In this document: in pieces, positions 10,840 through 21,368 of the stretch
Layout: every line of letters starts with the position of its first letter
Position numbering within the stretch: the stretch's first letter is position 1
Source: Anodontia alba
Taxonomy: Eukaryota; Mollusca; Bivalvia; Lucinida; Lucinidae
Assembly (NCBI GenBank): GCA_964016985.1
Contig: OZ024821.1
Coordinates: 89,766,093 to 89,830,092, forward strand
Length of the DNA: 64,000 nt
Direction of reading: 5' to 3'
Translations under genes and position numbers: made by a program
The notes under the pieces: model-generated
Told to the model about the DNA's origin: nothing
Seen by the model: only the letters and a program-made list of their open reading frames with translations
Database searches by the model: none

Positions 10840-11000
10840 TCTTTGGGAGCAAACTTGTCCCTTTTAAAGAAGAGTAAAGAAGTTCTTCTTAGTGCGTATG
10901 TGATTTCAGATGTGGCGTTTGTGATGTCCTTATTTGTTCCTCGACTCTCATATCTTTGAGACCTCGGGAACACTGTGCTTCCTGACTGTAGCATTTTCTG
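10840..11000 (+). repeat. Dispersed repeat R1 fragment
   Basis: GTGATTTCAGATGTGGCGTT, TTATTTGTTCCTCGACTC and a GACTGTAGCATTTTCTGGGT end match other R1 copies. It directly abuts the CATYACG copy that begins at 11011. Confidence 0.5.
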
Positions 11001-11010
11001 GGTATTTTCA

Positions 11011-11293
11011 CATTACGAAAACACGCCTATTCAAATATTCTGAAAATTTTACCATCAAAAAATGAAAATTTTCAGACAAAACGTTCTGATATATTTCACA
11101 CTTCTGCTCAAAATATAGATTGTAGGTACTCGTTAGAACCGCCTCGGCGAGGCGGTTCTAACGAGTACCTACATGTACAATATATATTTAAACAGAAATA
11201 AGAAAAATAATGTATGCCCCTGTAAACCCCAGTTTTACTATATAAAAGTGGGGTTTAAGGGGGTCAACATTATATAGGCATGTTTTCGTGATG
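11011..11293 (+). mobile_element. CATYACG-family MITE, complete
   Basis: Both termini present (CATTACGAAAACACGCC and GCATGTTTTCGTGATG). Central palindrome complete, axis base G (CCTCGGCGAGG); a few arm changes on the right side (ATGTACAATATATATTT). Flanking bases A on the left, G on the right: no duplication. Confidence 0.93.
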
Positions 11294-11377
11294 GTATATT
11301 TTTTTTCCATTCACAGAATTACTGCAAAAAACTAAATTTGACAGAGTAGCCTCCCCTGGGAGTGTATCGGTTCCCTT

Positions 11378-11589
11378 TAACCCATTTATGCCGAATGAAC
11401 TCTTCAACCTGAGATTTTTGGAAAAGGCCCATTTCTAATAGAAGGGCTGTCTGGTCAGCTTTTATTATTACCATGTTTTTTTTAAAGAAATTCCCGTATT
11501 TAACGCAAACAGTATAGATCCTGATCAGACGCCGCGTTCTGCGGCGTCTGATCTGGGTCTAGACTTTTTGCCAGACATAAATGGGTTAA
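11378..11589. mobile_element. piggyBac-type MITE with TTAA duplication
   Basis: Element 11382-11585 lies between TTAA at 11378-11381 and 11586-11589. Ends CCCATTTATGCC and ACATAAATGGG are inverted. The interior palindrome joins GATCAGACGCCGCGTTC to its complement, flanked by GCAAACAGTATAGATCC and GGGTCTAGACTTTTTGCC. CCC...GGG ends plus a TTAA target duplication are the piggyBac signature. No transposase. Relatives at 19028, 39095, 43310, 49945, 52617 and 53228. Confidence 0.8.
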
Positions 11590-11996
11590 TAAATCACAAC
11601 CTGCAACCAAAGTGTTGTACCTCCATCCTGTGTGGTCGGAAAAGAAGCCTTTACTCCACATTAGATAAGCTGTATCGTCTTAACCGAGTCTAGGAAAACA
11701 AAAACGAAAAGATTCCTGTCTGCATAATATAGATTGTCATTTGATCAGAATCTAAAGTACAGAAAGATATACTCGCGTGCATATGATCAAACGCTTCAGA
11801 AAACTTCGATGGTATAACTTCTATAGCTCATTGGTCTGGCAGGATCATAGAAAAGCCTCGAATTCATTAGCTCCGACGACCATATATACTTTATTTCCTA
11901 ATTTAATCATGTGTTTCTCTATATAGTGACTGGTAAAAACATTGATGAAGTTACCTAAGAAAAGTCCATTATCACAAGAGTCAGCCGAAATACGTA
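11590..11996. other. No gene recognised
   Basis: Short open frames only; no repeat or motif recognised. Confidence 0.4.
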
Positions 11997-12090
11997 GAAC
12001 GTAAAGTCTGGACAGAACAGTTTTCTGCACAATATATTTTATTATTATTATTATTATTATTATTTAAAATTAGTAAGTACCAGTATTAAT
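11997..12090. repeat. Direct repeat, left copy, flanking a MITE
   Basis: ACGTAAAGTCTGGACAGAAC, TTTTCTGCACAATAT, an (ATT)n run, then AAAATTAGTAAGTACCAGTA. The same order of blocks recurs at 12368-12487, immediately after the CATYACG copy. Confidence 0.85.
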
Positions 12091-12091
12091 A

Positions 12092-12367
12092 CATTACGAA
12101 AACACGCCTATTCAAATATACTGAAAATTTTACCACCAAAAATGAAAATTTTCAGTAAAAATTATAATATTTTTCATATTTCTGCTCAAAACATAGATTG
12201 TGAGTATTCGTTAGAACCGCCTCGTCGAGGCGGTTCTAACGAGTACCCACAAGCTATGTTTTTGAGCAGAAATAAGAAAAATAATGTATACCCCTGTAAA
12301 CCCCAGTTTTACTATATAAAAGTAGGGTTTAAGGGGGTCAAAATTATATAGGCATGTTTTCGTGATG
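12092..12367 (+). mobile_element. CATYACG-family MITE, complete
   Basis: Full element, axis base T (CCTCGTCGAGG). It lies exactly between two direct repeats of about 95 and 118 bp (11997-12090 and 12368-12487). Confidence 0.93.
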
Positions 12368-12408
12368 GCAGAACATAAAGTCTGAACAGAACATTTTTCT
12401 GCACAATA

Positions 12409-12453
<45 letters not shown>

Positions 12454-12487
12454 ATTATTATTTAAAATTAGTAAGTACCAGTATTAG
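12368..12487. repeat. Direct repeat, right copy, flanking a MITE
   Basis: Repeats the blocks of 11997-12090 with about 5-10% substitutions outside the (ATT)n, and a longer, interrupted ATT run (about 12410-12462). Confidence 0.85.
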
Positions 12488-12504
12488 TAGTAGTATAGTA
12501 GTAT

Positions 12505-12610
12505 TTGCCTTGACTTTAGGTTCCTCTGTTGCGGTTCTTCTTATTCTTGTTCGTGCGTCTGTTGTTTCATATGCGATGTTTGTTCTGTCCTTATTTGTTT
12601 CTTATATTTC
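12505..12610 (+). repeat. Dispersed repeat R1 fragment
   Basis: GGTTCCTCTGTTGCGGTTCT, GTTCGTGCGTCTG and TTTCATATGCGATGTTTGT match other R1 copies. Confidence 0.55.
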
Positions 12611-12704
12611 GCGTACCCGAAATCTAATGAATACACCCAATATACTATTATTGTGCAGAAGATCGAAAAGATTTCCTAAATTATCGTCATTTGCTACCTG
12701 ACCT

Positions 12705-12805
12705 GGTGCCATGTTTGACCATCAGTGGCTCGAATTACCCATATCTCGAACAAATTTCCATGGTTCGTTTCAAAGATGTTCAAGCCATTGAGGCTGGACT
12801 GTATA
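12705..12805 (-). repeat. Dispersed repeat with GGCTCGAAC motifs
   Basis: CAGTGGCTCGAATTACCC...CTCGAACAAATTTCCATGG...TGTTCAAGCCATTGAGG is the inverted counterpart of 15327-15405, which reads CAATGGCTCGAACATC...CATGGGTAGTTCGAGCCACTG. Probably a short Tigger/pogo-type foldback. Confidence 0.5.
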
Positions 12806-13029
12806 TTCGTTTTCTTGTCATTTTCGCAATGAAATCTGAGTCAGAATTTATTTCCTTACCTGTGTACTAGTACCCACTTCATGCTAATAAATAATGTAAT
12901 AGATTCTGAAGAACAGACGCACAAGTAGCTTTATTGTCTATTAAAGAGTAAACTAAACTTCTGTATACATAGTAACACCTCATACTCTCATTTAGCACTC
13001 ACATCGTCTGTTATGGTGACAGATGTGTT

Positions 13030-13115
13030 CGTCAAAACTGAAGTATAAATGAAGATATCCAGGAAATGCCACAATCACGATTCACAGTCCTCCCGAGACA
13101 CCAAAAGAAGGAGAG
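13030..13115 (-). repeat. Dispersed repeat R1 fragment, reverse
   Basis: GATATCCAGGAAATGCCACA and ACACCAAAAGAAGGAGAGA are the complement of the R1 3' block. It abuts the truncated CATYACG copy. Confidence 0.55.
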
Positions 13116-13116
13116 A

Positions 13117-13260
13117 CATCACGAAAACATACCTATAGAATATTGACCCCCCCCCTTAAACCCCACTTTTATATAGTAAAACCGGAGTTTACAGGGGTAT
13201 ACATTATTTGTCTTATTTCTGCTCAAAAACATAGATTGTGGGTACTCGTTAGAACCGCCT
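13117..13260 (-). mobile_element. CATYACG-family MITE truncated at the palindrome apex
   Basis: Reverse-oriented right arm and one arm of the central palindrome, stopping at GAACCGCCT, within 3 bases of the symmetry axis. A TTA microsatellite begins at the next base. Confidence 0.9.
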
Positions 13261-13281
13261 TATTATTATTATTATTATTAA
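13261..13281. repeat. (TTA)n microsatellite
   Basis: Seven TTA/ATT units abutting the broken MITE apex. Confidence 0.8.
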
Positions 13282-13419
13282 TTAATTTGATATACTTGTT
13301 TAAACAGTTTAATTAATAACAAAGAAACATGGCGTCTCCTTAATCCTAGTAATGACAGGTATACATCTTTGAATAAGCACCCACTGCAAAGCACAAAGTG
13401 CCTTTTTTTGCATCGATTG

Positions 13420-13420
<1 letters not shown>

Positions 13421-13507
<87 letters not shown>
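13421..13507. repeat. (AT)n microsatellite, about 43 units
   Basis: Uninterrupted AT dinucleotides just upstream of the mariner at 13546. Confidence 0.98.
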
Positions 13508-13511
<4 letters not shown>

Positions 13512-13545
13512 TTATTTTGGTACATTATTTTCTGGGCTGGATATA

Positions 13546-14850
13546 CGAGGGTCATTCAATATATAATGCAACTTACCTAATAATTTTTTAAGTACGGAAT
13601 CAGTCACTTTCAAAATTGACAAGTAGATACTTTAATACAAATGCAGTTAGCACGTAACGTCACGCTATGGCTTTTATAATGACGTCATCCATCCATGACG
13701 TTATATGACGTCACTGTAAGCGTCATGGCCGCGGTCACGTCTCAGGATCAGTGTAGTTACATAAAATTGAATGTCAGCGTAAAAAAAAAAAACAGCAAAG
13801 GAAATATTTAATGCATTACAGGAAACTTGCGGCACATATGCTCTATCATATTCTCAAGTTACAAGATGGGTGAATGAGTTCAAGAATGGCAGGGAGTGCG
13901 TTCAAGATGCCCGCCGAGCAGGTAGAACTATGACGGCTACGGACAGTTATAATACTGAACAGTTAAAAAGGTTGTTGAAATCTGTTAGAAGGATTACATG
14001 CGAAGAAATGGCTCAGGAGTTGGAAATAAGTGTCGGGTCACTTCATACTATTCTGCGCAACTATTTGAAGATGAGAAAGGTTTCGGCTAGTTGGGTGCCA
14101 CATCGCTTGACGTCAGATCGAGCGGAACGTCGTTTGAAAGTGGCCACTCATCTCCTTTCACGGTTTGATTCGGAAGGACAAGACATTTTGTCAAGAATTG
14201 TTGCAACTGACGAAACGTGGGTGAGGTCGTATGAATCGGAACTGAAGAGACAATCAGCCGAGTGGCACACACCAAGCTCCCCGAGGCCGGCAAAGTATAG
14301 AAGAACTCAGTCTAAACTTAAGATATTAATGATTTTTACCTGCGATAGACATGGAATTCTTACTAGTAACAAGGTCGAGAGTGGTAAAACCATTAATGGG
14401 AAATACTATGACGAGTATATTAAAAAAACACTAAGACAAGCGATCCGTAGGAAGAGACCTGAACTTTTGGCAGCCCCGGCCAAATTATTCTGCATGACAA
14501 CGCGACGCCGCATGGCGCGAATGGGGTGACTTCATTGCTAGAAACGTTGGACCACCCCCTTATCCCCCCGATATAAGTCCCTGCGACTTTCACCTTTTCC
14601 CAAAACTAAAGGAAGATATGAGGGTTATTCGTTATAACGATTAAGAGGAGCTTAAATCCGCCATGGCCGCGAGGATGAGGGTACTTGAGAACGGTTGCCT
14701 AACCACGGGTAAAGATGACCTGCCAAAGAGGTGGAAGTCTGTATTGACCACAAGGGATATTACTTTGAAGGAATGTAGAACGGTAACAACTTTAAAATAT
14801 TTATTACGGAAATTATTTAATAGGTTGCATTATATATTGAATGACCCTCG
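13546..14850 (+). pseudogene. Mariner transposon, second type, frameshifted
   Basis: A 1,305-bp element between TA at 13544-13545 and 14851-14852, with perfect 27-bp terminal inverted repeats CGAGGGTCATTCAATATATA plus ATGCAAC. The probable start ATG is at 13725 (MAAVTSQDQCSYIKLNVS). A 12-base A run near 13781 shifts the frame into the 13870-14529 frame, which carries the helix-turn-helix (MAQELEISVGSLHTILRNYL), WVPHRLT and the first catalytic D in ATDETW. A one-base loss near 14486 shifts to LHDNATPHGAN (second D). A net 16-base loss before 14570 precedes SPCDFHLFPKLKE (third D). The C-terminus continues to about 14780 with another stop. Clearly DD34D mariner, a different lineage from 1565. 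Confidence 0.93.
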
Positions 14851-14978
14851 TATAAGGGTAATGTTTCTTTCCTCTTTTTTATGACGAAGCTCATTGATAT
14901 TACTAGGATTAACCAGTCATTTGGGCATTCAGATTTTCACTGTTTATTTGCCGAATGCATAAGCTAAAGAGTGCATGA

Positions 14979-15048
14979 AGTGGGCGTGATAGCTAGTACA
15001 CCCGCTTTGTAAGTACAAAGTTCGTGGGTTCGACCCCCTTCGCAGGCA
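14979..15048 (+). pseudogene. tRNA-like sequence
   Basis: GATAGCTAGTACACCC resembles an A box, CTTTGTAAGTACAAAG can form an anticodon-type hairpin, and GTGGGTTCGACCCCC is a clear B box/T-arm. The acceptor arms do not pair well and no CCA or SINE body was seen, so this is a tRNA pseudogene or a SINE head. Confidence 0.5.
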
Positions 15049-15245
15049 TACATTTTTCAGAACTTTGTTATACGTTTTATAATCATACTAGCCATCATGG
15101 TTAATATTTTTATACCATTCCACTGTTTGAGTCATAATATGGACAGAATCGTGCCTTACTACCTGCTTACGTATAAAACATCAGACATTTTCGAAAATAG
15201 ACTGGGTCTGGTTCTATCGGCAGCTTTCCTTTTTATTCATATTCC

Positions 15246-15248
<3 letters not shown>

Positions 15249-15326
<78 letters not shown>
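15249..15326. repeat. (TA)n microsatellite, about 39 units
   Basis: Uninterrupted TA dinucleotides. Confidence 0.98.
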
Positions 15327-15327
<1 letters not shown>

Positions 15328-15405
15328 GGTCGAACTTCAATGGCTCGAACATCTTTGGGACCATAGAAAATTGTTCGAGACATGGGTAGTTCGAGCCACT
15401 GAGGG
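15327..15405 (+). repeat. Dispersed repeat with GGCTCGAAC motifs
   Basis: CAATGGCTCGAACATC pairs imperfectly with GTAGTTCGAGCCACTG to form a hairpin; it matches 12705-12805 on the other strand. Confidence 0.5.
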
Positions 15406-15415
15406 TTAGACGATA

Positions 15416-15970
15416 TGTCTTTGGCTTGGCCCGCCGTGGTTCAACTATTGGTTTTCATTTACTCTGGCATACAGTAGAATTAGCCATGAGTACTCGTCTT
15501 TGTTTATTATAGTGATTAATTTGATTTTTATGTTTTCGCTTTGATGCATTGACTGAGTTGGGAGCCTTTATGCGAACCGAATTTTTTCATGTATTTCTGT
15601 ATTAACAGTAGCATCGGGACCCAGGGTGAAGTTAGCTAGCTGTAAAAGTGCTTTAAACCGCCCGGTGGTTTGCTCTACCGACCGTTCTAAGGCGGTGGTC
15701 CCGATGTTAGTCTTACTCTTTGTTGCTTTGTGGTTTATTCTACGAGGCGATTTGTTGTATGTCTTTCCGTGTGTCATTTTGTTCTTGTGTTTTTCAGTCC
15801 TTTTAGTATTGCGATTACCTCGCTTGGGGAAGAGAGAGCTAATCTTAGTGCTTTTCGTACGTTTGTTCGGTTTGTGCTTGTTTAGATTTGTCGGTTTCCT
15901 CTTCCTCTTGGGGTCTGGGAAGGGCTGCGGTTTGTGATTGTGGCACTCCCTGGACTTTTCTCTTACCCTT
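15416..15970 (+). repeat. R2 dispersed repeat, type A, copy 1
   Basis: About 555 bp starting TTGGCTTGGCCCGCCGTGGT and ending TGATTGTGGCACTCCCTGGA then CTTTTCTCTTACCC. It is nearly identical to the reverse complement of 49289-49858 and homologous to 48590-49139. Forward and reverse open frames of about 100 codons (hydrophobic or Lys/Asn-rich) follow composition and are not shared with the type B copy, so I do not call a gene. Confidence 0.8.
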
Positions 15971-16094
15971 TTTTAACCATGGAGCCAGGTCAGGAGGCAA
16001 AGAGCGATAATTTAGTAAAATATTTTCGATTTTCTACACAACAATTGTATGTTGAGTGTACTCATTAGAATCGCCTTGATTTGTCATAGTGTTT

Positions 16095-16330
16095 CAGATT
16101 ACTTGCGTGTCACTGTGATGTTTTACAGATGATGTAGACTCCATATGCATACTGAACATACGTTTGTTATTTGGACTGCATCAGAATTAAGGACGAGGTT
16201 TCGCGCGAGTAAATCTGGTTAAAGCAACCTCGTAATTTTACTACGGACACCGTTCCAGAGGCGGTTCCTGTGTTGCAGTCTTCTTTGTTTGTGCGTAGGT
16301 GTTTCATACGTCGTGAAGAGTAAACACAAT
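16095..16330 (+). repeat. R1-related repeat
   Basis: GTGTCACTGTGATGTTTTAC, ATTAAGGACGAGGTTTCGCG, GACACCGTTCCAGAGGCGGT and TGCAGTCTTCTTTGTTTGTG in order. The first half matches 53870-53975; the second half matches R1. Confidence 0.55.
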
Positions 16331-16581
16331 TTAAAAATACAATATGGGTCGTTTGGACAAATGCTAGACTAGCTCCTAGACCTGATGTCATGTTTTATCA
16401 CTCCTAACTATAAGCTGATTCAAATTTATGTATGACATCTTGTATAGCCAGTCTCTAATAGTTGGTCTCAACTCGGATATCTCCAAGATTAGTTGCTGTT
16501 ATCAAAGAGGTGAGGCAAGCAGTAAGTAGTAGATGGCCCTCAGTTTATTAAGTAAATTAATAATTATAATTGATTGATGAA

Positions 16582-16867
16582 AGTAGTTGCGGTCATGGTA
16601 CCAAAGCCGTAATCCAAAATCATAAATCCATAAACGAATGACGAATCAGAATGTTCAGACCAACAGACATGGACCCCAGAACAAAGGGTGTAATCAGGCG
16701 TCCGCGGACAGTAAGCATTACTTGGTAAGCAAGCTTCGCCCTCCATGCCCATGGGCCTGAACGAAGGAAATATCGGTAGAAGCGTATGTCCGGGATTTGG
16801 GAAGTCTACTTATGGCGCGTCACTGGCAAAAACATCAGAAACAATTCTGGAAACTGCCACATTGTAA
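16582..16867 (-). pseudogene. Retroelement 3' end, 5'-truncated
   Basis: Reverse complement of the 3' end of the element at 57541-58068: the last codons of its ORF (SRIVSDVFASDAP then TAA) followed by about 230 bp of 3' sequence with CGGACATACGCTTCTACCGA and TGGGGTCCATGTCTGTTGGT. The copies have different 5' truncation points, as expected for target-primed reverse transcription. Confidence 0.8.
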
Positions 16868-16869
16868 TA

Positions 16870-17495
16870 TAATATTGATATCCGACTAGTAGCTAGTCTA
16901 GACAAATACGAACAGCGAAGGTCCACATCAGCCTACAGTTCTACGTTGTCTGATATGGTGTTTTCTTGCTTAGCAATTTATTTATTCTTTTGTAAATGAC
17001 CAACAAAGACCCTGATCGGAGGCTGATCTCGGTTTTCGCTGTCCGCATATGACATATGAACCAAAGGAACATTGTTGCCTGTCCCACAATGAGTATCTAA
17101 ATCATATTGCGGCAGGTACTGTTACATAGAACACAAATGGTCAGAATTTCTCAATACATGGTTCAGCTGAAGAGCTATTAGGACAGCTCAGTGATAATAG
17201 GCATCGTTTCTACAAGGACAATTACAACACTGTTACAAGAATCATTATGTCCTGTTCTATTACGCTCGCGTTTTATTTCCGTCGTGTCAATAAAAATCAT
17301 CATGCTGCTGCAATAATCGAAATAATCGAAACAGGTTTTAAGGAAGGCTGTGCTTCGTGATCGTGCCATGTTCTGGGTATATTCACTTATATTTTAAATC
17401 TTTTGAGCATAGTGGTAGCCTTAGTGTTAGTGGATTTAATAATGTCTGAAATAAGATGTAGATTTTGATGCAGCTCCAAATTACAAATACATGTT
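16870..17495. other. No gene recognised
   Basis: Contains a GCGCCC-type foldback trace near 17008-17055 (GACCCTGATCGGAGGCTGATCT). Nothing else assigned. Confidence 0.4.
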
Positions 17496-17985
17496 CGGTC
17501 CGCATTGGGGTCCTCTACCTCAGTTGTGTAACAACACAGGACAAAGCAAATGACTCAATAGCTATCTGAGGCCAGGAGACAAAAACAACAGAAACAGGAC
17601 CACCCAGCCCAGTCAAGAAAGATTAACACAAGAACTAGCGCATTTGAATGGTCAGTGGTACAATCAATCAGAAAAGAGGGTTAAATAATAATAATAAATG
17701 TTAACCGGTATAAAATGATAGGATATAATGTAAACGTTATGAGCTAGACTGTACGTTTAGTGGTTAACCCAAGCATGATTAAAAACTTTGCTGCCCACTT
17801 TAATTGTAATCCTAAAACTTTTATAGATGACCTGTGCCCTTGTACCAAATCTTACTCGTCTCTGGTCTGGTCTGGTTTGTGCTTGTACGGGTTTGTCGGT
17901 TTCCTCTTCCTTTTGGGGTCGGGGGGGGGGGGGTGGGCTGCGGTTAGTCATTGTGGCACTCCCTGGGCTTTTCTCTTACCTTTTT
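17496..17985 (+). repeat. Fragmentary R2/R1-related sequence
   Basis: 17525-17640 holds reverse R-type blocks (GGACCACCCAGCCCAGTC) and 17870-17985 holds the R2 end (TTGTCGGTTTCCTCTTCC, a G12 run at 17921-17932, GTGGCACTCCCTGGGCTTTT). Fragments only. Confidence 0.5.
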
Positions 17986-18246
17986 TACTGAAGTTCTACG
18001 TGTGGTTTTCATTTGCCCTGACTTTTAGTTTTGTACTTGAGCCCTTGTCTGTATTCCATCACAGTTTTGAGAAAGTGTTGTTCTCTGTGTGGATTCAATA
18101 TTAACCTTGGAAAACTCTTTGCGAAAGGAAGATTTATGTGTATCTGGCCCTGTATCAGGACTATGCGCGAGGAGTGAACGCTCGAAAAACCAAGTTTAAG
18201 CCCCTAACAGTTCTAGTTCCTATATGTTCTGTCATGTACCACTGAT

Positions 18247-18256
18247 TTTTTTTTTT

Positions 18257-18288
<32 letters not shown>

Positions 18289-18350
18289 TTGTTGTTGTTG
18301 TTTTTTGTTTGTTTGTTTTTTTTTTTTCGTTTTTTTTTTGTTTTTTTTTA
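18247..18350. repeat. Poly-T/TTG low-complexity tract
   Basis: About 100 bases of T with scattered C and G. May be a retroelement poly-A tail on the reverse strand; no body recognised. Confidence 0.85.
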
Positions 18351-18656
18351 ACGATTATGTACGTTTAAGATATCTCTTGAGTTAAGTTTAGCTGAAGGTT
18401 GTCATTTTTTTGGGAAAGGGCTGCTCACTCTGCTCACGATGTTTTTGTGGTCTGTACAATTGTAAGTGTCGATTTTTCCCCTTTGATGTTGAGGACTTGA
18501 TGTGATTCTGATTGTATCAGTTCCTGATCACCTGTTTACTTTACTTATGAACAGTTTATAGCGGTATTTCTATTGCATGTCTTCTTCGTTTTCTTCCGTC
18601 TGTTTTCGTTAGAGTTTTGTTTTGCTATGTTGTTTCGTTTCATTCAAGCTATATTC

Positions 18657-18935
18657 CATCACGAAAGCATTCCTATGTAATTTTGACCCCCTTAAACCCC
18701 ACTTTTATATAGTAAAACTGGGGTTTACAGGGGTATACATTATTTTTCTTATTTCTGCTCAAAACATAGATTGTTGGTACTCGTTAGAACCGCCTCGGTG
18801 AGGCGGTTCGAAAGAATACCCAGAATCGATGTTTTGAGCAGAAATATGAAAAATATCAGATTTTTTCAATCTTAAAACTTTCAGTTTTTGTTGGTAAAAT
18901 TTTCAATATATTTGAATAGGCGTGTTTTCATTATG
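18657..18935 (-). mobile_element. CATYACG-family MITE, complete
   Basis: Both termini present (left CATCACGAAAGCATTCC, right GTGTTTTCATTATG). Palindrome complete with apex CCTCGGTGAGG. Flanks C and G: no duplication. Confidence 0.92.
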
Positions 18936-19023
18936 GGTACATGTACCTTGGAATAGATGTGTTCCGTGATTCTGGCATTTCCTGGTTATCACCAGATTTA
19001 TGTTATATGTGTCACAAAAGGTT

Positions 19024-19242
19024 TTAACCCATTTAAGCCTAGCGCCCTACGAAAGGGACATTGGCAAACAGTGTTGACCCAGATCAGACGCCGCATTGTG
19101 CGGCGTCTGTTCGGGGTCTACACTGTCTGCAGATATTTCTACAAAATATGATAATAATAACAACTAACCAGATACCCCTTATACAGTAAATCGACTTGTC
19201 CAAAGAGTTTAGGTAGAAGTCTACTCGGCTTAAATTGGTTAA
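19024..19242. mobile_element. piggyBac-type MITE with TTAA duplication
   Basis: Element 19028-19238 between TTAA at 19024-19027 and 19239-19242. Ends CCCATTTAAGCC and GGCTTAAATTGG. Interior palindrome AGATCAGACGCCGCATT...GTGCGGCGTCTG. Same family as 11378-11589. Confidence 0.8.
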
Positions 19243-19479
19243 TAATTAGCATGTACTGGGACTATTTCGAATTGAGGACAGCAGATTGCAAACGGTCGTA
19301 ACCAGAATGCACAGTTAGGAAGTCTGTTAAATATCTTTACTGTCCACTTTTGACAGTAAATCGCTTTTCTCGTATCCCGTTTGATTTAATATTTCCTTAT
19401 AATTTGTCTTATTCTAGATAAGAGGACTATGTCACCACAAATTATTGATAATATTTTCTTATTTCTGAATCAAAACATA

Positions 19480-20819
19480 CGAGGGATGTTCGAAATGAAT
19501 TGCTTATTGTCCTCTAGCTCGATATCCACGCGGGGCACGATAAAAACCAATACATACCTGTATAGGGTTATTCAATATCTACACAATGGTGTATAAATGT
19601 ACATGTTCGACTAAGTGTAAGACATAAAATTTGCCATTTGAATACACGCAGTCATTGACCACTGCAGTAAAAATGGTTGGTAGAAGCGTCGACAAAAAAT
19701 ATGAAATACGGGCTTACATCAAAGCTCGCTCAAAACTTGGTTGTTCTTTGAAGAAGCTGATGACTGATATTTCAACTGCTTTTGGACCTTCTTGTGTGTC
19801 TTATGACACAGTTCGGCGGTGGAAAAAGAAATTTGAGTCTGGTGTAGAGTCCATTAAAAATGCACCGAAATCAGGTAGGCCAAAATCTGCATCTCGTGAA
19901 GAAATCGTTTCCAAAATAAAGGAAATCATTGAAGGAGATGCCAGATTTACAGTTCGTGATATTGCACGAAAGGTAGGCATATCACTATCAACGGTTCACC
20001 TTATTTTGAAGAAGCATTTGAAAGTCAGAAAGATTTCTGCTAGATGGGTGCCACATCTGTTGACTGACGAGCAAAAGAGGCAACTGGTTAAATTGGCCAA
20101 AAAGCTGCTTCAAATGTTTCCAAATGATGACAAAAAGCAGTTTGCCAATGTCGTCACAGGTGATGAAACCTGGGTCCATTATTTTGAGCACGTCAGAAAG
20201 GTTAGCAATAAGATCTGGGCCACTAAACACAGCAAACGCCCAATAATTGCCAAACGTTCTTTGAGTACAAAGAAGGTTTTGTATTCAATCTTCTTCTCTG
20301 GTGAAGGAGTCGCAATAAAAGTGCCAGTGAAAAAGGGCAAAAGCATCACCGGAAAGTACTACAAAGACGTAGTACTGAAGAACTTGAAAAAGTATTATCA
20401 GAAATGACGCCCTGCCACTGGTTTTAAACATGTCCGTCTTCTACATGACAATGCCCCAGCTCATACCTCCGCAATAGTTACGGCGTTTTTGAAGAAAGAA
20501 AAAGTAACTGTTTTGCCTCACCCCCCGTATTCCCCAGACCTTGCCCCATGTGATTTCTTTTTGTTTCCGAAATTGAAAGCATTCCTTGCTGGGCGGAAAT
20601 ACCAGTCCCGACAGGCACTTGGATCTGCCATTCATCAATACCTTATTACTCTGCCCAAATCAGCGTACCGTGACGCCTTCAAGAAGTGGATACATCGGCT
20701 GAAACTTTGCATTTCTAGCCACGGGGAGTACTTCGAGGGCATGAAATGAGTACTTTTGGGCTAACTTGAAATTTGAAGTCTCCAGATAGAAATAAGCAAT
20801 TCATTTCGAACATCCCTCG
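19480..20819 (+). mobile_element. Mariner transposon, copy 2 (one nonsense codon)
   Basis: A 1,340-bp element between TA at 19478-19479 and 20820-20821, same family as 1565-2897. Both ends retain CGAGGGATG; about 29 bp of inverted repeat match. Near the right end it has 6 bp (AGAAAT) that copy 1 lacks. Upstream non-coding and coding sequences differ from copy 1 at only a few percent of sites. Confidence 0.95.
19673..20749 (+). pseudogene. Mariner transposase with a single in-frame stop
   Basis: Same 358-codon frame as the transposase at 1757, starting MVGRSVDKK at 19673. Codon 245 is TGA (20405-20407) where the sister copy has CGA, consistent with deamination of a CpG cytosine. Before the stop lie the helix-turn-helix region, WVPHLLT and D164 of GDETW; after it the frame stays open to 20749 with HDNAPAH and APCDFFLFP. 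No other stop or frameshift is present. The product as written would lack the second and third catalytic aspartates. An upstream in-frame ATG at 19631 exists but is not conserved in copy 1, so I prefer 19673. Confidence 0.95.
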
Positions 20820-20824
20820 TATGT

Positions 20825-21368
20825 GGTGTATACTAATTTGATTTGGCTCGACGCGGCAATTCTTACGTGTACCCAGAGCAAAATTTGCTTCATTGGAAAC
20901 AAAAGAATATCGATTTTACAACCCGCTTATGTAGGGATATGATTTATCTGGTAGAAAATAGATTTATCTGTTTCTTCCTGTATGACAGTGTTCATTAAGA
21001 TGCTTCTGCCGTTTCTTTATGAGAAAAAATACGATTTCATATAAGCAATACCTAGGATCCGTCTTTGCGTTTAGTCCGGATCTTTTTTTTTTTTTTTTTT
21101 TTTTTAATAGTTCCTTGTATTTGTACATACATGTATACTGTTTAGGCAGACAGTCACTTACCAGGACTGAGCCGATGCGTGTGTTTGCTTGCTATCTGTT
21201 GTCAGCTTAATGGAAACTGTCGTTTTGTCTCAAAACAGACGTTATATTACTCTTTCACTACACAAATTTCAGTTAAGCGATAATCCGCTTTCTGCAAATT
21301 GCGTGTTACATCCTTATTTTCCATTTTCATTTTCTCAGCGCGACGATAACAACCATAAAAACAAATAA
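20825..21368. other. No gene recognised
   Basis: Holds a poly-T run at 21084-21105; nothing else assigned. Confidence 0.4.

Noticed and set aside
13369..13580. Two frames of alternating Ile-Tyr
   Set aside because: Translations of the (AT)n microsatellite.
14979..15048. Functional tRNA gene
   Set aside because: B box is good but acceptor and D arms do not pair, and the anticodon loop has an unusual size; kept only as tRNA-like.
15626..15937. A 103-codon hydrophobic frame in the R2 repeat that looks like a membrane protein
   Set aside because: It is shared only with the near-identical type A copy; the type B copy and other fragments do not keep the frame, and the hydrophobicity follows from T-rich composition.
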